DNA of 33,126 nucleotides from Helicobacteraceae bacterium (lineage in GTDB: Bacteria > Campylobacterota > Campylobacteria > Campylobacterales > Sulfurimonadaceae): positions 1 to 33,126 of the forward strand of contig WTBY01000030.1 of NCBI GenBank assembly GCA_013138865.1. Direction: 5' to 3'. Shown here piece by piece: positions 23,141 to 31,649 of this stretch. Numbering within the stretch: the stretch's first letter is position 1; each line of letters begins with the position of its first letter. A program made the translations under genes and the position numbers. Below the pieces are notes generated by a model. The model was not told the DNA's origin. It worked only from the letters and a program-made list of their open reading frames with translations, and did not search any database.

Positions 23141-23532
23141 AAAGTAATAGAGAGAGTTAGTGCAAACTCTATAAACATAATTTGATAAGCTCGTTTTCTA
23201 TACTCTTCAAAAATTCCATCTTTTTTAGGATTAATACTTTTAAATGAGTAAAAACGGTTAATTTCTAAAAGAATAAGTACAAGACCAATAATAATCATAA
23301 TAATATTCTCAACAGAAAACTGAAGGTGTTTAGCTGCCATCATAGTAGCACCTGTATAGAGCATTAAAAATAGTAAAGAGTAACCAATAGGTAGTGCTTT
23401 GCGTATTTTAGAGATATAAGCATAAGGCTCAATCGAATTTTTCAACATTACATAGTTGTAAATAAAATAAGCGATTAGAGCAAAAGTGCCAAGTAGGTGG
23501 ATGTCTATATTCATGTCATACATATAATTCAT
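23125..23532 (-). CDS. Small four-helix membrane protein, unknown function
   Basis: 135 residues with four predicted membrane helices (about 11-30, 47-66, 74-92 and 113-133) and charged loops. Initiation at M1 (23532) or M7 (23514) cannot be separated by a ribosome site; none is visible for either. A TAAAAT box on the minus strand (23539-23544) ends 7 bases before M1, which would make the message leaderless. I do not recognise the family. Overlap with rsmE suggests it is the first gene of the rsmE-pqiAB operon. Confidence 0.7.
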   Translation of the reverse strand: MNYMYDMNIDIHLLGTFALIAYFIYNYVMLKNSIEPYAYISKIRKALPIGYSLLFLMLYTGATMMAAKHLQFSVENIIMIIIGLVLILLEINRFYSFKSINPKKDGIFEEYRKRAYQIMFIEFALTLSITLWMVI

Positions 23533-23575
23533 GTAGTTATTTTACAATAAGTTTACATAAAAAATAATTTTTGAA

Positions 23576-23581
23576 TATAAT
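23576..23581 (+). promoter_or_regulatory. -10 box for moeA
   Basis: A perfect TATAAT, 27 bases before the moeA ATG, with AAAGG as ribosome site in between. Confidence 0.5.
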
Positions 23582-23608
23582 ACGTTAATTATTTACTAAA
23601 GGTTAATT

Positions 23609-24826
23609 ATGTCAGTAAGTGTAGAAGAGGCGTTAGAAGTAATATATAAAACTATAAAAGTAAAGTCAAAAAAGCTTATAAATATTGAGAATGCTTTGGG
23701 TTATATTTTAGCCGAAGATATTCAAGCAACTCACTCTTTACCGCCATTTAACAACTCTGCTATGGACGGTTTTGCCATTCAGTGTGAAAGTAAAGATAAC
23801 TCACTTAAAGTCACAGGAGCTATTTTTGCAGGTGATGACTTTAGTGGTAAAGTTGAGGCAGGTTGTGCTGTTAAAATAATGACTGGAGCAAAAGTTCCTA
23901 ATGGAGCAGAAGCTGTTGTACCCATCGAAGATGTTAGTGTTGATGGTGAACAAATCATACTAAATAGAGATATTAAACAAAATCAACATATACGCTTTTT
24001 AGGTGAAGATATTAAAAAAGGAGATAACCTTTTAAAAGATGGTGAAAAAGTAACTGCTTATACGATCACTCTTTTAGCTTCACAAGGTATTTCACATATT
24101 ACAGTCTATAAAAAACCATTGGTTACAGTTTTTAGCTCTGGGAATGAGCTGAAGATGCACTATGAGAACGTAGAGTCTTACCAAATTTATAATACTAACA
24201 CTCCTATGCTTGCTTCTCGTGCTCGTGAATTAGGCTGTGAAGTAAATGTTATTCATACAGTTGAGGACAACCTAGAGAGTATGAGTGAGACTATTAAAGA
24301 GCTTCTTGATAGTGATCTTATCATTACATCAGGTGGAGTTAGTGTTGGTGAAGCTGACTTTACTAAAGATGCTTTTAGATCTGTAGGTTGTGAAATTTTA
24401 TTCGATAAAATAGATATCAAACCTGGAAAACCTACAACTTTTGGCTTTATAGACAGTACATATGTTTTAAACTTACCAGGAAATCCACTAGCAGCAGCGT
24501 ACAACTTTGAGCTATTTGCTACAAGCATGATCTCTGCCATTAGTGGAGCAAATGAGAAGTATCTCTCTTCTATAACAACTACACTAAAAGAAGCTATTAA
24601 AATTAAACAAGGAAGAAGAACATTAGTTCCTGGTTTTTTTAATGGAGATAGTTTTCAAGCATGTGATAAGTACGCACCTGGAATGGTCTCACCGCTAAAT
24701 AAAACTAACTCTTTTATAATGATTAGTGAGGAAGTAGCAGAGCTAAAAAAGGGTTCTACTATTAAAGTAATGTCTACTCACTTTGAGCTAAGATCAAGTG
24801 AGCAAAACTCTTTAGTTACACTCTAA
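23609..24826 (+). CDS. moeA: Molybdopterin molybdotransferase MoeA
   Basis: 405 residues. The N-terminal segment has LPPFNNSAMDGFA, followed by VKIMTGAKVPNGAEAVVPIE. The MoaB/MogA-like central domain has SGGVSVGEADF and the LPGNPLAAAYNFE motif. MoeA inserts molybdate into adenylylated molybdopterin. The nasA product in this window is an obvious client. The TAA stop at 24824-24826 interlocks with the stop codon of the convergent queD gene. Confidence 0.94.
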   Translation: MSVSVEEALEVIYKTIKVKSKKLINIENALGYILAEDIQATHSLPPFNNSAMDGFAIQCESKDNSLKVTGAIFAGDDFSGKVEAGCAVKIMTGAKVPNGAEAVVPIEDVSVDGEQIILNRDIKQNQHIRFLGEDIKKGDNLLKDGEKVTAYTITLLASQGISHITVYKKPLVTVFSSGNELKMHYENVESYQIYNTNTPMLASRARELGCEVNVIHTVEDNLESMSETIKELLDSDLIITSGGVSVGEADFTKDAFRSVGCEILFDKIDIKPGKPTTFGFIDSTYVLNLPGNPLAAAYNFELFATSMISAISGANEKYLSSITTTLKEAIKIKQGRRTLVPGFFNGDSFQACDKYAPGMVSPLNKTNSFIMISEEVAELKKGSTIKVMSTHFELRSSEQNSLVTL

Positions 24827-25404
24827 ACACTTTTTGGATTTATAAAACTCTTTTTCTCTTTTATATTTTCAAATAGTTCTTTGTTACTCCAAGAGTTTAT
24901 AACCTCTTGTGAGAACTCTATGTTCTCTAGTTCTATTTCACCCATATTTTTGGAATATGCATCTTCACGAAAACCTTGTGCATAACCGCTCTGGGTTTCA
25001 TGTACGATCACACTATGAAGTTTTACATCTTTTTCACCATTTATAGTTGTTGTTAGTTTTAAAAGTGAATCTACTAAAATAAAAATAACTCGACTAAACT
25101 GTTCAGCTGAGGGTGAAACTGGTAAAACAACGTAACGAGAAGAGTGCTTTTTCATAGACTCTATATATTCACTGTTATCACCACTCCAAATTGTGATCGC
25201 GTGATCAAAACTCTCTATTAGATCTTTGATATTCTGTTTCATAAGACCAAAGTCATAAACCATAGCACCATGATCCAAAAAGTTACTTTCAAAAAGAAGC
25301 TCAACTTTGTATGAGTGTCCATGAATTGACTCTCTACACTTTACAGAGCTACATCCTCTAACTATATGAGCATTTTCAAATTTAAAAAGTTTACGAATAA
25401 TCAT
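24823..25404 (-). CDS. queD: 6-carboxy-5,6,7,8-tetrahydropterin synthase, queuosine pathway
   Basis: 193 residues. FKFENAH supplies the first zinc histidine and IHGHSYKVELLF the other two, with the catalytic Cys in CRES just before. DFGLMKQNIKDLIESFDHA is the usual second core motif, and HETQSGYA carries the late Glu. It converts dihydroneopterin triphosphate to 6-carboxytetrahydropterin. It follows queE with no gap. It is longer than the roughly 120-residue E. coli enzyme because of an insertion and a C-terminal extension. Confidence 0.9.
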   Translation of the reverse strand: MIIRKLFKFENAHIVRGCSSVKCRESIHGHSYKVELLFESNFLDHGAMVYDFGLMKQNIKDLIESFDHAITIWSGDNSEYIESMKKHSSRYVVLPVSPSAEQFSRVIFILVDSLLKLTTTINGEKDVKLHSVIVHETQSGYAQGFREDAYSKNMGEIELENIEFSQEVINSWSNKELFENIKEKKSFINPKSV

Positions 25405-26160
25405 CTATACACCTCTATTTTGATCCCAAATACGAATATGTAATCTATCACTATATATAAAATTTCTCTTTTTACATAGGTCTATAACTGCTTCAGTATT
25501 TTGGTTAATTTCCTCTTCTGAACCGCCAAGTGGCATACAGTAGGTTGTTGTTGATAGTGAACTGTTTATAATTTCGTCTATCTCATTTGTTGTCTCTTTT
25601 ATAGTTTTTTTATCAACACTAAACTTAAAAAAACTCTCTTTAGAGTTTTTTATAATATTTTCAAAAACTTCTCTTTTTACACGCTTTTCATACGGCTCGT
25701 CAGAGTTAGAGAGCTTTATAGATAACGCATAAATAGCCTCTTTAAAAATAGGATTTTTTTCAAAATTAACTTTTATAGTTGCATTCGTCTCAAATGTTAC
25801 ACGATGGTTATTCCTATGCAACTCTTTTAAAAAGGCTATAAATATTTGATCGTTTGCATATATAAGTGGCTCACCACCTGTTAAAACAACATCTACACCT
25901 TCTGGTGCATTAAACTTATCCAATATACTTAAAAGCTCATCTATGTTTTGGATCTGTTCCCATGAAGAGCTAAAGGCTTCACGATCAACTGCGTAGAGTG
26001 TGTCACAACCTACAAGTATAGAACCATCATCTAATCTCTCTTCACAACCAAAACCTTCACAGCGTAGATTACAACCACCAAAGCGAAAAAAAACTGATGG
26101 TGTTCCTACATATTTTCCTTCGCCTTGAATAGAGAAAAATGATTCAACTAAATATAACAT
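25405..26160 (-). CDS. queE: 7-carboxy-7-deazaguanine synthase, radical SAM
   Basis: 251 residues. SFFSIQGEGKYVGTPSVFFR and FGGCNLRC are the QueE opening. Likely cluster ligands are C30, C34 and C52 (in GCDTLYAVD), with about 17 residues between the second and third, compared with two in classical radical SAM enzymes; C39 is an extra cysteine in this loop. VVLTGGEPLIY is the SAM-binding GGE motif. The enzyme contracts carboxytetrahydropterin to 7-carboxy-7-deazaguanine. The gene shares one base with moaA upstream and abuts queD. Confidence 0.9.
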   Translation of the reverse strand: MLYLVESFFSIQGEGKYVGTPSVFFRFGGCNLRCEGFGCEERLDDGSILVGCDTLYAVDREAFSSSWEQIQNIDELLSILDKFNAPEGVDVVLTGGEPLIYANDQIFIAFLKELHRNNHRVTFETNATIKVNFEKNPIFKEAIYALSIKLSNSDEPYEKRVKREVFENIIKNSKESFFKFSVDKKTIKETTNEIDEIINSSLSTTTYCMPLGGSEEEINQNTEAVIDLCKKRNFIYSDRLHIRIWDQNRGV

Positions 26161-27125
26161 CAGCCACCTGTCTCATAAAAAGCTCTTTTAGAACTCTCAC
26201 CATCATCTTCACTCCAGCGGTTCTTCTCAGGTTTTTGTTTTACAACCTCTTTTAAAACGCTAAGTGCGCCATTTATGTCATCTCTTTTAATACTATCTTT
26301 TATACTCATAGCTTCATCAAAATACAAGCAAGGTATAAGATCACCCTCAGCAGTCATACGAATGCGGTTACAACTTTTACAAAAGTCATCTTCATAAGGC
26401 TCTATAATACCAAATTTATAACCATCATCAAGCTCATAATAGTGTGAAGGTGAGCTATCTTCTAAGCCTAGATCTTTAAAACTGTATTTACTTTTTATAA
26501 CTTCTAAAAGCTCACTACTTTTCATACCTTTTATATCTATAACAGCGTGCGCATTCTCCATGTACTCAATAAAGCGAATACTCATTTTACGATCGCGACA
26601 ATACTCTAAAATAGGTATGATCTCATTGTCATTAATTCCTTTCATAGGAACCATATTAACTTTTACTTTTAAACCAACACTTAAAGCTTCATTTACACCC
26701 TCTAAAACATTTTTTAAAACATTTTTAGAAGCTATTTTATGCGCTACTTCAGGTATAAGAGAGTCTATGGAAACGTTAATCCTTTTCAATCCTGCATCTT
26801 TTAATTTTTGTGCATGACCCTTTAAAAGGTAGGCGTTAGTTGTCATTGCAAGATCTATATTTGGAGCATAATCACAAATCATTTTTATAAATTTGTCTAA
26901 ATCAGCACGAAGTAGTGGCTCACCGCCTGTTAGGCGAATTTTATCTACTCCATGATCGATCGATAATTTTATAAAAGTAAACATCTCTTCAAAAGTTAAA
27001 ACATCCTCTTGAGGAACCCATGAAAATGGTTTCTCTGGCATACAGTATTGACATCTAAAGTTACATCTCTCGGTTACAGAGACTCTTAAATAGTTGACAC
27101 GACGTTCAAAACTATCTATTAACAT
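26160..27125 (-). CDS. moaA: GTP 3',8-cyclase MoaA, molybdenum cofactor biosynthesis
   Basis: 321 residues. The N-terminal radical SAM cluster is CNFRCQYC, with LTGGEPLLR as the GGE motif. The C-terminal second cluster is [11 protein letters not shown] followed by IPCLYF. The protein ends in Gly-Gly, required for activity in known MoaA. It performs the first step of molybdopterin synthesis. It lies directly after the ParA-like gene with no spacing. Confidence 0.95.
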   Translation of the reverse strand: MLIDSFERRVNYLRVSVTERCNFRCQYCMPEKPFSWVPQEDVLTFEEMFTFIKLSIDHGVDKIRLTGGEPLLRADLDKFIKMICDYAPNIDLAMTTNAYLLKGHAQKLKDAGLKRINVSIDSLIPEVAHKIASKNVLKNVLEGVNEALSVGLKVKVNMVPMKGINDNEIIPILEYCRDRKMSIRFIEYMENAHAVIDIKGMKSSELLEVIKSKYSFKDLGLEDSSPSHYYELDDGYKFGIIEPYEDDFCKSCNRIRMTAEGDLIPCLYFDEAMSIKDSIKRDDINGALSVLKEVVKQKPEKNRWSEDDGESSKRAFYETGG

Positions 27126-27716
27126 TTAGTTCTTACCATCATCTATAAACTCTTCAATATGCCCTATAAGAGCATAAAAATCATTAATTATACCAGTATA
27201 TACGTGACGATTAAGCTTTGAAGACTTGTGTATATCAAAAATAGATTTGCCACTGTCTAGTGAGTGCAACATGACTTTAGAATCGCGTATTTGACAATAC
27301 TGTACACCAAAGTCTATATATTTTTCTAATGAAGCTTTTGCACTGTTTAACTGTTTTGAATCACCACTTCTTACTCTATTTATAGTTACTATTATATTGG
27401 CTTCAGGATTAAGTTTTTTTACTTTTCTTACAGTTCTTACTGTGTTTTGTAAGTCTGCTCTTGAGTAAAGAGTTGGAACTACTACAACATTTGAAGATGC
27501 TAATACTTCATGAATGCGTATATCATCAAATCCACCGAAATCATAGAGCCTGTCTTCATTGACCTCAATAGAACTATTACCTTTTAGTATTTTAATGTTC
27601 ATAATACCTGTATTAGCATCATTTGTGATCATTTTAAGTTTAAAAAACTGAGCTAACTGGAAACTTATAGAGCTTTTCCCAACACCACCTTTTAGATTCA
27701 TTACACTAATTATCAT
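27126..27716 (-). CDS. ParA/MinD-like ATPase, divergent
   Basis: 196 residues. The deviant Walker A motif is KGGVGKSS (about 9-16), but the usual second Asp motif is replaced by TNDANTG and the switch region reads DFGGFDD. SRADLQNTVRTVRKVKKLNP resembles the later ParA helices, and a family-like VTINRVRS follows. No ParB partner is nearby. It sits two bases after a response regulator and directly before moaA. It may position a protein complex or act in signalling. The specific role is unknown. Confidence 0.8.
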   Translation of the reverse strand: MIISVMNLKGGVGKSSISFQLAQFFKLKMITNDANTGIMNIKILKGNSSIEVNEDRLYDFGGFDDIRIHEVLASSNVVVVPTLYSRADLQNTVRTVRKVKKLNPEANIIVTINRVRSGDSKQLNSAKASLEKYIDFGVQYCQIRDSKVMLHSLDSGKSIFDIHKSSKLNRHVYTGIINDFYALIGHIEEFIDDGKN

Positions 27717-27718
27717 AA

Positions 27719-28405
27719 TTACTCAATTTTAAATCCTATTGATGAGATTGTTTTAATTAAATCTTGTGGAGCTTTTTTTCTTAATCTTGAAATAAAGTTT
27801 TTCAATGATGCTGCACTCATTTCTGCCCCAGAACATACATTAAACTCTATATCATTTTTTGAAACTACAGATCCTCTTGAGTTTAAAAGTAACTCTATAA
27901 AAAGGCTCTCTTTTAGTGTTAGTTCAACTAACTCGTTATCTATTAAAAAAGATTTTTTTGAGTATAAATATCTCTCATTTTTACTAAACTTTACCTCAAG
28001 TGTTCCATCTCTATCTATAGCCATTATGCACTCTTCAAGAGCATTCTCAATATCTATATATTTCACTGGTTTCGTTATGTAACTTACAAGTCGTAATTTT
28101 ACTGCTTTTATAAGAGTTATTTTATCATCTAGTGCTGATATTATTACTATAGGAGTTTTGGAATCTATCTCTCTTATATCTTCTATAAGCTCTAAACCAT
28201 TTTTATTTGGCATATTTATATCAGTAAATATTATAGTAGGTTTACACTGCTTATAACTCTTTAATGCTTCTATTCCATCCTCTACTAAAGTAATATTATC
28301 GCAAAAAGATGCAAATATTTCTTTGTATTGTTTTAAGAGAAGTTTACTATCTTCAGCTATTAGTATTGATGAATTTTTTAAAATTTTAGCATAGTTGTCA
28401 TTCAT
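27719..28405 (-). CDS. Response regulator, REC plus winged-helix (OmpR-like) domain
   Basis: 228 residues. The receiver domain (about 12-128) has the acidic pair ED (18-19), phospho-acceptor Asp in FTDINMPNKNG, a Ser/Thr position in VIISA and the Lys in ITKPV. The C-terminal DNA-binding domain (about 145-228) has LTLKESLFIELLLNSRGSVV and an ISRLRKK recognition region. No sensor kinase is adjacent. A TATAAT box ends 7 bases before the ATG, so the transcript is probably leaderless. It heads the ParA-like / moaA / queE / queD operon and could regulate those genes or others. Confidence 0.88.
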   Translation of the reverse strand: MNDNYAKILKNSSILIAEDSKLLLKQYKEIFASFCDNITLVEDGIEALKSYKQCKPTIIFTDINMPNKNGLELIEDIREIDSKTPIVIISALDDKITLIKAVKLRLVSYITKPVKYIDIENALEECIMAIDRDGTLEVKFSKNERYLYSKKSFLIDNELVELTLKESLFIELLLNSRGSVVSKNDIEFNVCSGAEMSAASLKNFISRLRKKAPQDLIKTISSIGFKIE

Positions 28406-28411
28406 TAAATG

Positions 28412-28417
28412 ATTATA
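28412..28417 (-). promoter_or_regulatory. -10 box for the response-regulator operon
   Basis: TATAAT on the minus strand ends 7 bases before the ATG at 28405. No ribosome site is present, and no other Met is available nearby in frame. Confidence 0.45.
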
Positions 28418-28456
28418 TCGAAGTTAAATAAAAATGTGTTGTTTTTTTAAAAGAAG

Positions 28457-28482
28457 AACTAAGAAGATTACTCTTCTTAGTT
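28457..28482 (-). terminator. Terminator of the petABC-cytochrome c operon
   Basis: AACTAAGAAGA (28457-28467) and TCTTCTTAGTT (28472-28482) form an 11-bp stem with a 4-base loop. On the minus strand it is followed by CTTCTTTT. It lies 5 bases past the cytochrome c stop codon. Confidence 0.75.
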
Positions 28483-28487
28483 TGGTG

Positions 28488-28883
28488 TTACCAACCTCTA
28501 ACTACAGAGTGGCAAGCGTTACAAGAGTTAAGAATTTCAGAGTAAGAAGCAAATGCTTTTGAGTACTCTTTATTATTTAAATAAGCTTTCATTTCATTTG
28601 CTGCACTATCCATTCTTTTAGAAGCATTAAAAGCTATATTGGCCATATGTTTCTTATTTTTAGGAAGGTACTTTGCAGTAGCTTTTTGATTATTGAAAAT
28701 ATCATTAGTAGTTTCAATTTGTTTTATACCAGCTTTTACCATATCTGGACTATTGTAAAGAAAACCTTTTTGAATAGTATTCAAAGCAGTTTCCATCTCA
28801 ATCATATTTTTTGTAAGAGTTTCGTTTGCACTAAGTGCAACTGTTACAGTTAATGAAGCTAATAGTAGTTTTAATAATTTCAT
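28488..28883 (-). CDS. Periplasmic monoheme cytochrome c, class II-like
   Basis: 131 residues. A signal peptide (about 1-19, ending ALSA) is followed by a helical protein with the heme motif CNACH ten residues from the C-terminus. A heme site at the end of a four-helix bundle is the arrangement of class II cytochromes c. It is the last gene after petABC, so it may accept electrons from the bc1 complex. A cytochrome c prime or c556 role is equally possible. Confidence 0.82.
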   Translation of the reverse strand: MKLLKLLLASLTVTVALSANETLTKNMIEMETALNTIQKGFLYNSPDMVKAGIKQIETTNDIFNNQKATAKYLPKNKKHMANIAFNASKRMDSAANEMKAYLNNKEYSKAFASYSEILNSCNACHSVVRGW

Positions 28884-28913
28884 ATTTATTCCTTAATTAA
28901 GAGGAAGCACACG

Positions 28914-29846
28914 TTAATGTACTTCACTCCATATTTTTCTTTTCCATAAGTAAGCTAAAATAGCGAAGATTAGTAGGTAAAGTAGAACTTTTGGTCCTAG
29001 CTCTTCACGTTCAGTTTTCTTAGGATCACCAACTTGAGTCATGTACTCTATAACTTCTGCTTGTGCTTGTTCACTTAAACCAACACGAGGCATACCTGTT
29101 CCATGTAAGTACTCTTGAGGGTTATTTATAAAACCATCTAAATAGTGTGAACCACGACTAATAATATACTGAGAAAGATCAGGTGGAGTTGAACCCATGT
29201 AACCTTGTATAGTAACCTTAGGAGTAGTTGCGCTTAAGCCACCATACTTCATGTCGTGACATCTACCACAAGCTGATTTAAATACTTCAGCATTTTGCTC
29301 ACGAGAAACATCAAACAGAGTTCTCTCTTCTTTAGCAGCTAATGAAGCAAGTCCAGCTTCATCAATAGCTTTAGGAGAAACACTCTCTAAGTAAGCAACG
29401 ATATTCATAATCTCTTGAGCACCCATCCAGCTATATGCAGGCATTGGGTAAACTTTAGAACCATTAGCAGGATATTTATGTTCAACTTTTGTAGCAGTAA
29501 CTGGGTCAAAGATAAAGTTAGCTAAAAAGTTTTTCTCATAAATACGACCCGCTAAAGATAAGTCTGGTGGAGTTACACCATAAGCAGCAGCTGAATCAGC
29601 GTCACTCATCATTGGGTCAAAACCATCTGCAGTCAGTGAGTGACAAGCAGTACAGTTGTTTACAAAAGACTCTTTACCAGCAGTAACATCACCCTTAAGT
29701 GATGTGTCTACATTTTTAAGGTCACTGAATTTAAAGTCAGCAGGTTTACCCTCAGGGTGCATTACATGATGAGCATATGGCTCAATTCCATAAAAAGTTA
29801 CAAGAACAAGAGAAGCAACTACTGCTAATATTTTTAACTCTTTCAT
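28914..29846 (-). CDS. petC: Diheme cytochrome c subunit of the cytochrome bc1 complex
   Basis: 310 residues. An N-terminal membrane segment (about 5-22) is followed by two heme motifs, CTACH and CGRCH, and a C-terminal membrane helix (about 285-302). MPAYSWMG and GTGMPRVGL supply likely Met ligands. This diheme form replaces cytochrome c1 in Campylobacterota. It passes electrons from the Rieske centre to periplasmic cytochromes. It shares one base with petB. Confidence 0.92.
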   Translation of the reverse strand: MKELKILAVVASLVLVTFYGIEPYAHHVMHPEGKPADFKFSDLKNVDTSLKGDVTAGKESFVNNCTACHSLTADGFDPMMSDADSAAAYGVTPPDLSLAGRIYEKNFLANFIFDPVTATKVEHKYPANGSKVYPMPAYSWMGAQEIMNIVAYLESVSPKAIDEAGLASLAAKEERTLFDVSREQNAEVFKSACGRCHDMKYGGLSATTPKVTIQGYMGSTPPDLSQYIISRGSHYLDGFINNPQEYLHGTGMPRVGLSEQAQAEVIEYMTQVGDPKKTEREELGPKVLLYLLIFAILAYLWKRKIWSEVH

Positions 29847-31096
29847 TATTTAGCTCCTAATTTTTTAGCTTCTAACGTTGTAATAACTGGTAGAGCAAGA
29901 AATAGTACTATAAATGATAAAGATGATGCAAAACCAACCCATGCATTTGCTCCAGTAGGAGGAAGTTTACCAAATATAGTAAGAACAATTAGGTCAATCA
30001 TTAATAACCAGAACCAAATTTTAAAGTATGGTCTTTGATTTGCCGGAGCAACAGTTGGTGAACGATCTAACCAAGGCATAACTAAGAATATACCATTAGC
30101 AAATGCAAATGCCATAAGACCTAGATCTTTACCACTAATACCGAACATTTCAAAGAAGAAGCCACGTAAAACTTCGTACGACCATAAAAAATACCATTCA
30201 GGGTAGATATGTGTAGGAGTTTTAAGCCCATCTGCTTTGTCAAAGTTTACAGGGTCCATTGCAAAACCATAGTAATAGAACACTAAGTAAAAGAAGAATA
30301 TTAAGAAAACACCCATTACAAAGAAATCTTTTGCTAAAAATACAGGCCAGAAAGGAATAACTTTAGAACCTTTTTTATCGCCAGCTAAATATTTTTCTGC
30401 TTCTACATCATAATCAAAAAATTCGCCTGCTTCGTTATTAACATGAGGAAAACGTAAAGAGTAGAAGTGAAAAGCAATAGCACCAAGCATAACTACCGGA
30501 ATTAGTAAAACATGTAGCATAAAGAAACGAGTAAGTGTAGAATCAGAAACATAAAAGTTACCACGAATCCATACAACTAAATCACCGCCGATTACAGGTA
30601 TACCACCAAAAATTTCAGTAATAACGTAAGCAGCCCAGTAACTCATTTGACCCCATGGAAGCATATATCCACTAAAACCCTCTGCTGAGAATAGTACAAA
30701 TAGTAACATACCACTTAACCAGATCATTTCACGACCTTTTTTGTATGAACCGTAGTAAATACCTGTGAACATGTGAATGTATATTACTAAGAATATAACA
30801 GATGCTCCAACAGCGTGAATATGTCTAAATAACCATCCATAAGCAACGTCATGCATGATCGTGTAGTTAACACTATCAAAAGCTAAAGCTACATCTGGCT
30901 TGTAGTACATTAAAAGGAAAATTCCAGAGATTAATAAAACTCCGAACATCATCATAAGGAGGGCACCCATAGCCCATAAGAAGTTAATATTCTTAGGAAT
31001 CCAGTATTCAGTCATCATTACTTTTGAAAAGTTGATAACACCTAAACGTTGATCAAACCACTCTAACATTGAGTCAGCTTTTTTAAATTCTGCCAT
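29846..31096 (-). CDS. petB: Cytochrome b subunit of the cytochrome bc1 complex
   Basis: 416 residues, highly hydrophobic with about eight or nine helices. Heme-ligand histidines appear in LFRHIHAVGASVIFLVIYIH and in FFMLHVLLIPVVMLGAIAFH. A PEWYFLWSYEVLRG segment supplies the PEWY quinol-site motif. It oxidises menaquinol and moves protons across the inner membrane. It follows petA by 10 bases. Confidence 0.96.
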   Translation of the reverse strand: MAEFKKADSMLEWFDQRLGVINFSKVMMTEYWIPKNINFLWAMGALLMMMFGVLLISGIFLLMYYKPDVALAFDSVNYTIMHDVAYGWLFRHIHAVGASVIFLVIYIHMFTGIYYGSYKKGREMIWLSGMLLFVLFSAEGFSGYMLPWGQMSYWAAYVITEIFGGIPVIGGDLVVWIRGNFYVSDSTLTRFFMLHVLLIPVVMLGAIAFHFYSLRFPHVNNEAGEFFDYDVEAEKYLAGDKKGSKVIPFWPVFLAKDFFVMGVFLIFFFYLVFYYYGFAMDPVNFDKADGLKTPTHIYPEWYFLWSYEVLRGFFFEMFGISGKDLGLMAFAFANGIFLVMPWLDRSPTVAPANQRPYFKIWFWLLMIDLIVLTIFGKLPPTGANAWVGFASSLSFIVLFLALPVITTLEAKKLGAK

Positions 31097-31106
31097 CTAT
31101 ATCACC

Positions 31107-31607
31107 TTACGCTTTTGCTACGAGAGCTCTATAAGCCTCGCCTTCTTCACCAAGAACTAGTGTTTCACCATCAAGATTGAATGGAGGAATGTCTAGTGGA
31201 CGTGGTGGAGGACCAAATGTTTCTTTACCATCAGCACTAAACTCACCACCGTGACAAGCACACTTGAAGTCTTTCTTAACTGTACGATAAGCTGGAATAC
31301 AACCTAAGTGAGTACATAAACCAATCATTACTGAGTAGTAGTGATCTCCAATTTTTATATTACGACCCTCTGTAGGTGTCATATCAGCACTATATTTTAA
31401 AATAAATATAGGCTTCCCACGCCATACAACGATCTCTAGTTTATTCTCTTCTAAACCAGATACATCTACTGTAGTAAAACCTGCTGACATAACGCTTGGA
31501 AGTGGATCCCAAGTTTTTTTCATTGCTATTAGTGAAGCTATACCACCAACTGCAGCGAATGCTCCGAAAGCTTTACCAATAAAGCCTCTTCTACTTTCAT
31601 CTGTCAT
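31107..31607 (-). CDS. petA: Rieske iron-sulfur subunit of the cytochrome bc1 complex
   Basis: 166 residues from ATG 31607, chosen because GGGAG precedes it by 6 bases; a longer frame to 31646 lacks such a site. A twin-arginine signal (SRRGFIGKA) leads into a membrane anchor. The 2Fe-2S cluster motifs are CTHLGC and CACHGG. It carries electrons from menaquinol at PetB to PetC. It is the first of the pet genes. Confidence 0.94.
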   Translation of the reverse strand: MTDESRRGFIGKAFGAFAAVGGIASLIAMKKTWDPLPSVMSAGFTTVDVSGLEENKLEIVVWRGKPIFILKYSADMTPTEGRNIKIGDHYYSVMIGLCTHLGCIPAYRTVKKDFKCACHGGEFSADGKETFGPPPRPLDIPPFNLDGETLVLGEEGEAYRALVAKA

Positions 31608-31649
31608 TTTTTCTCCCATTTTTAGATTTAAAAATTGCCATAGCATATA

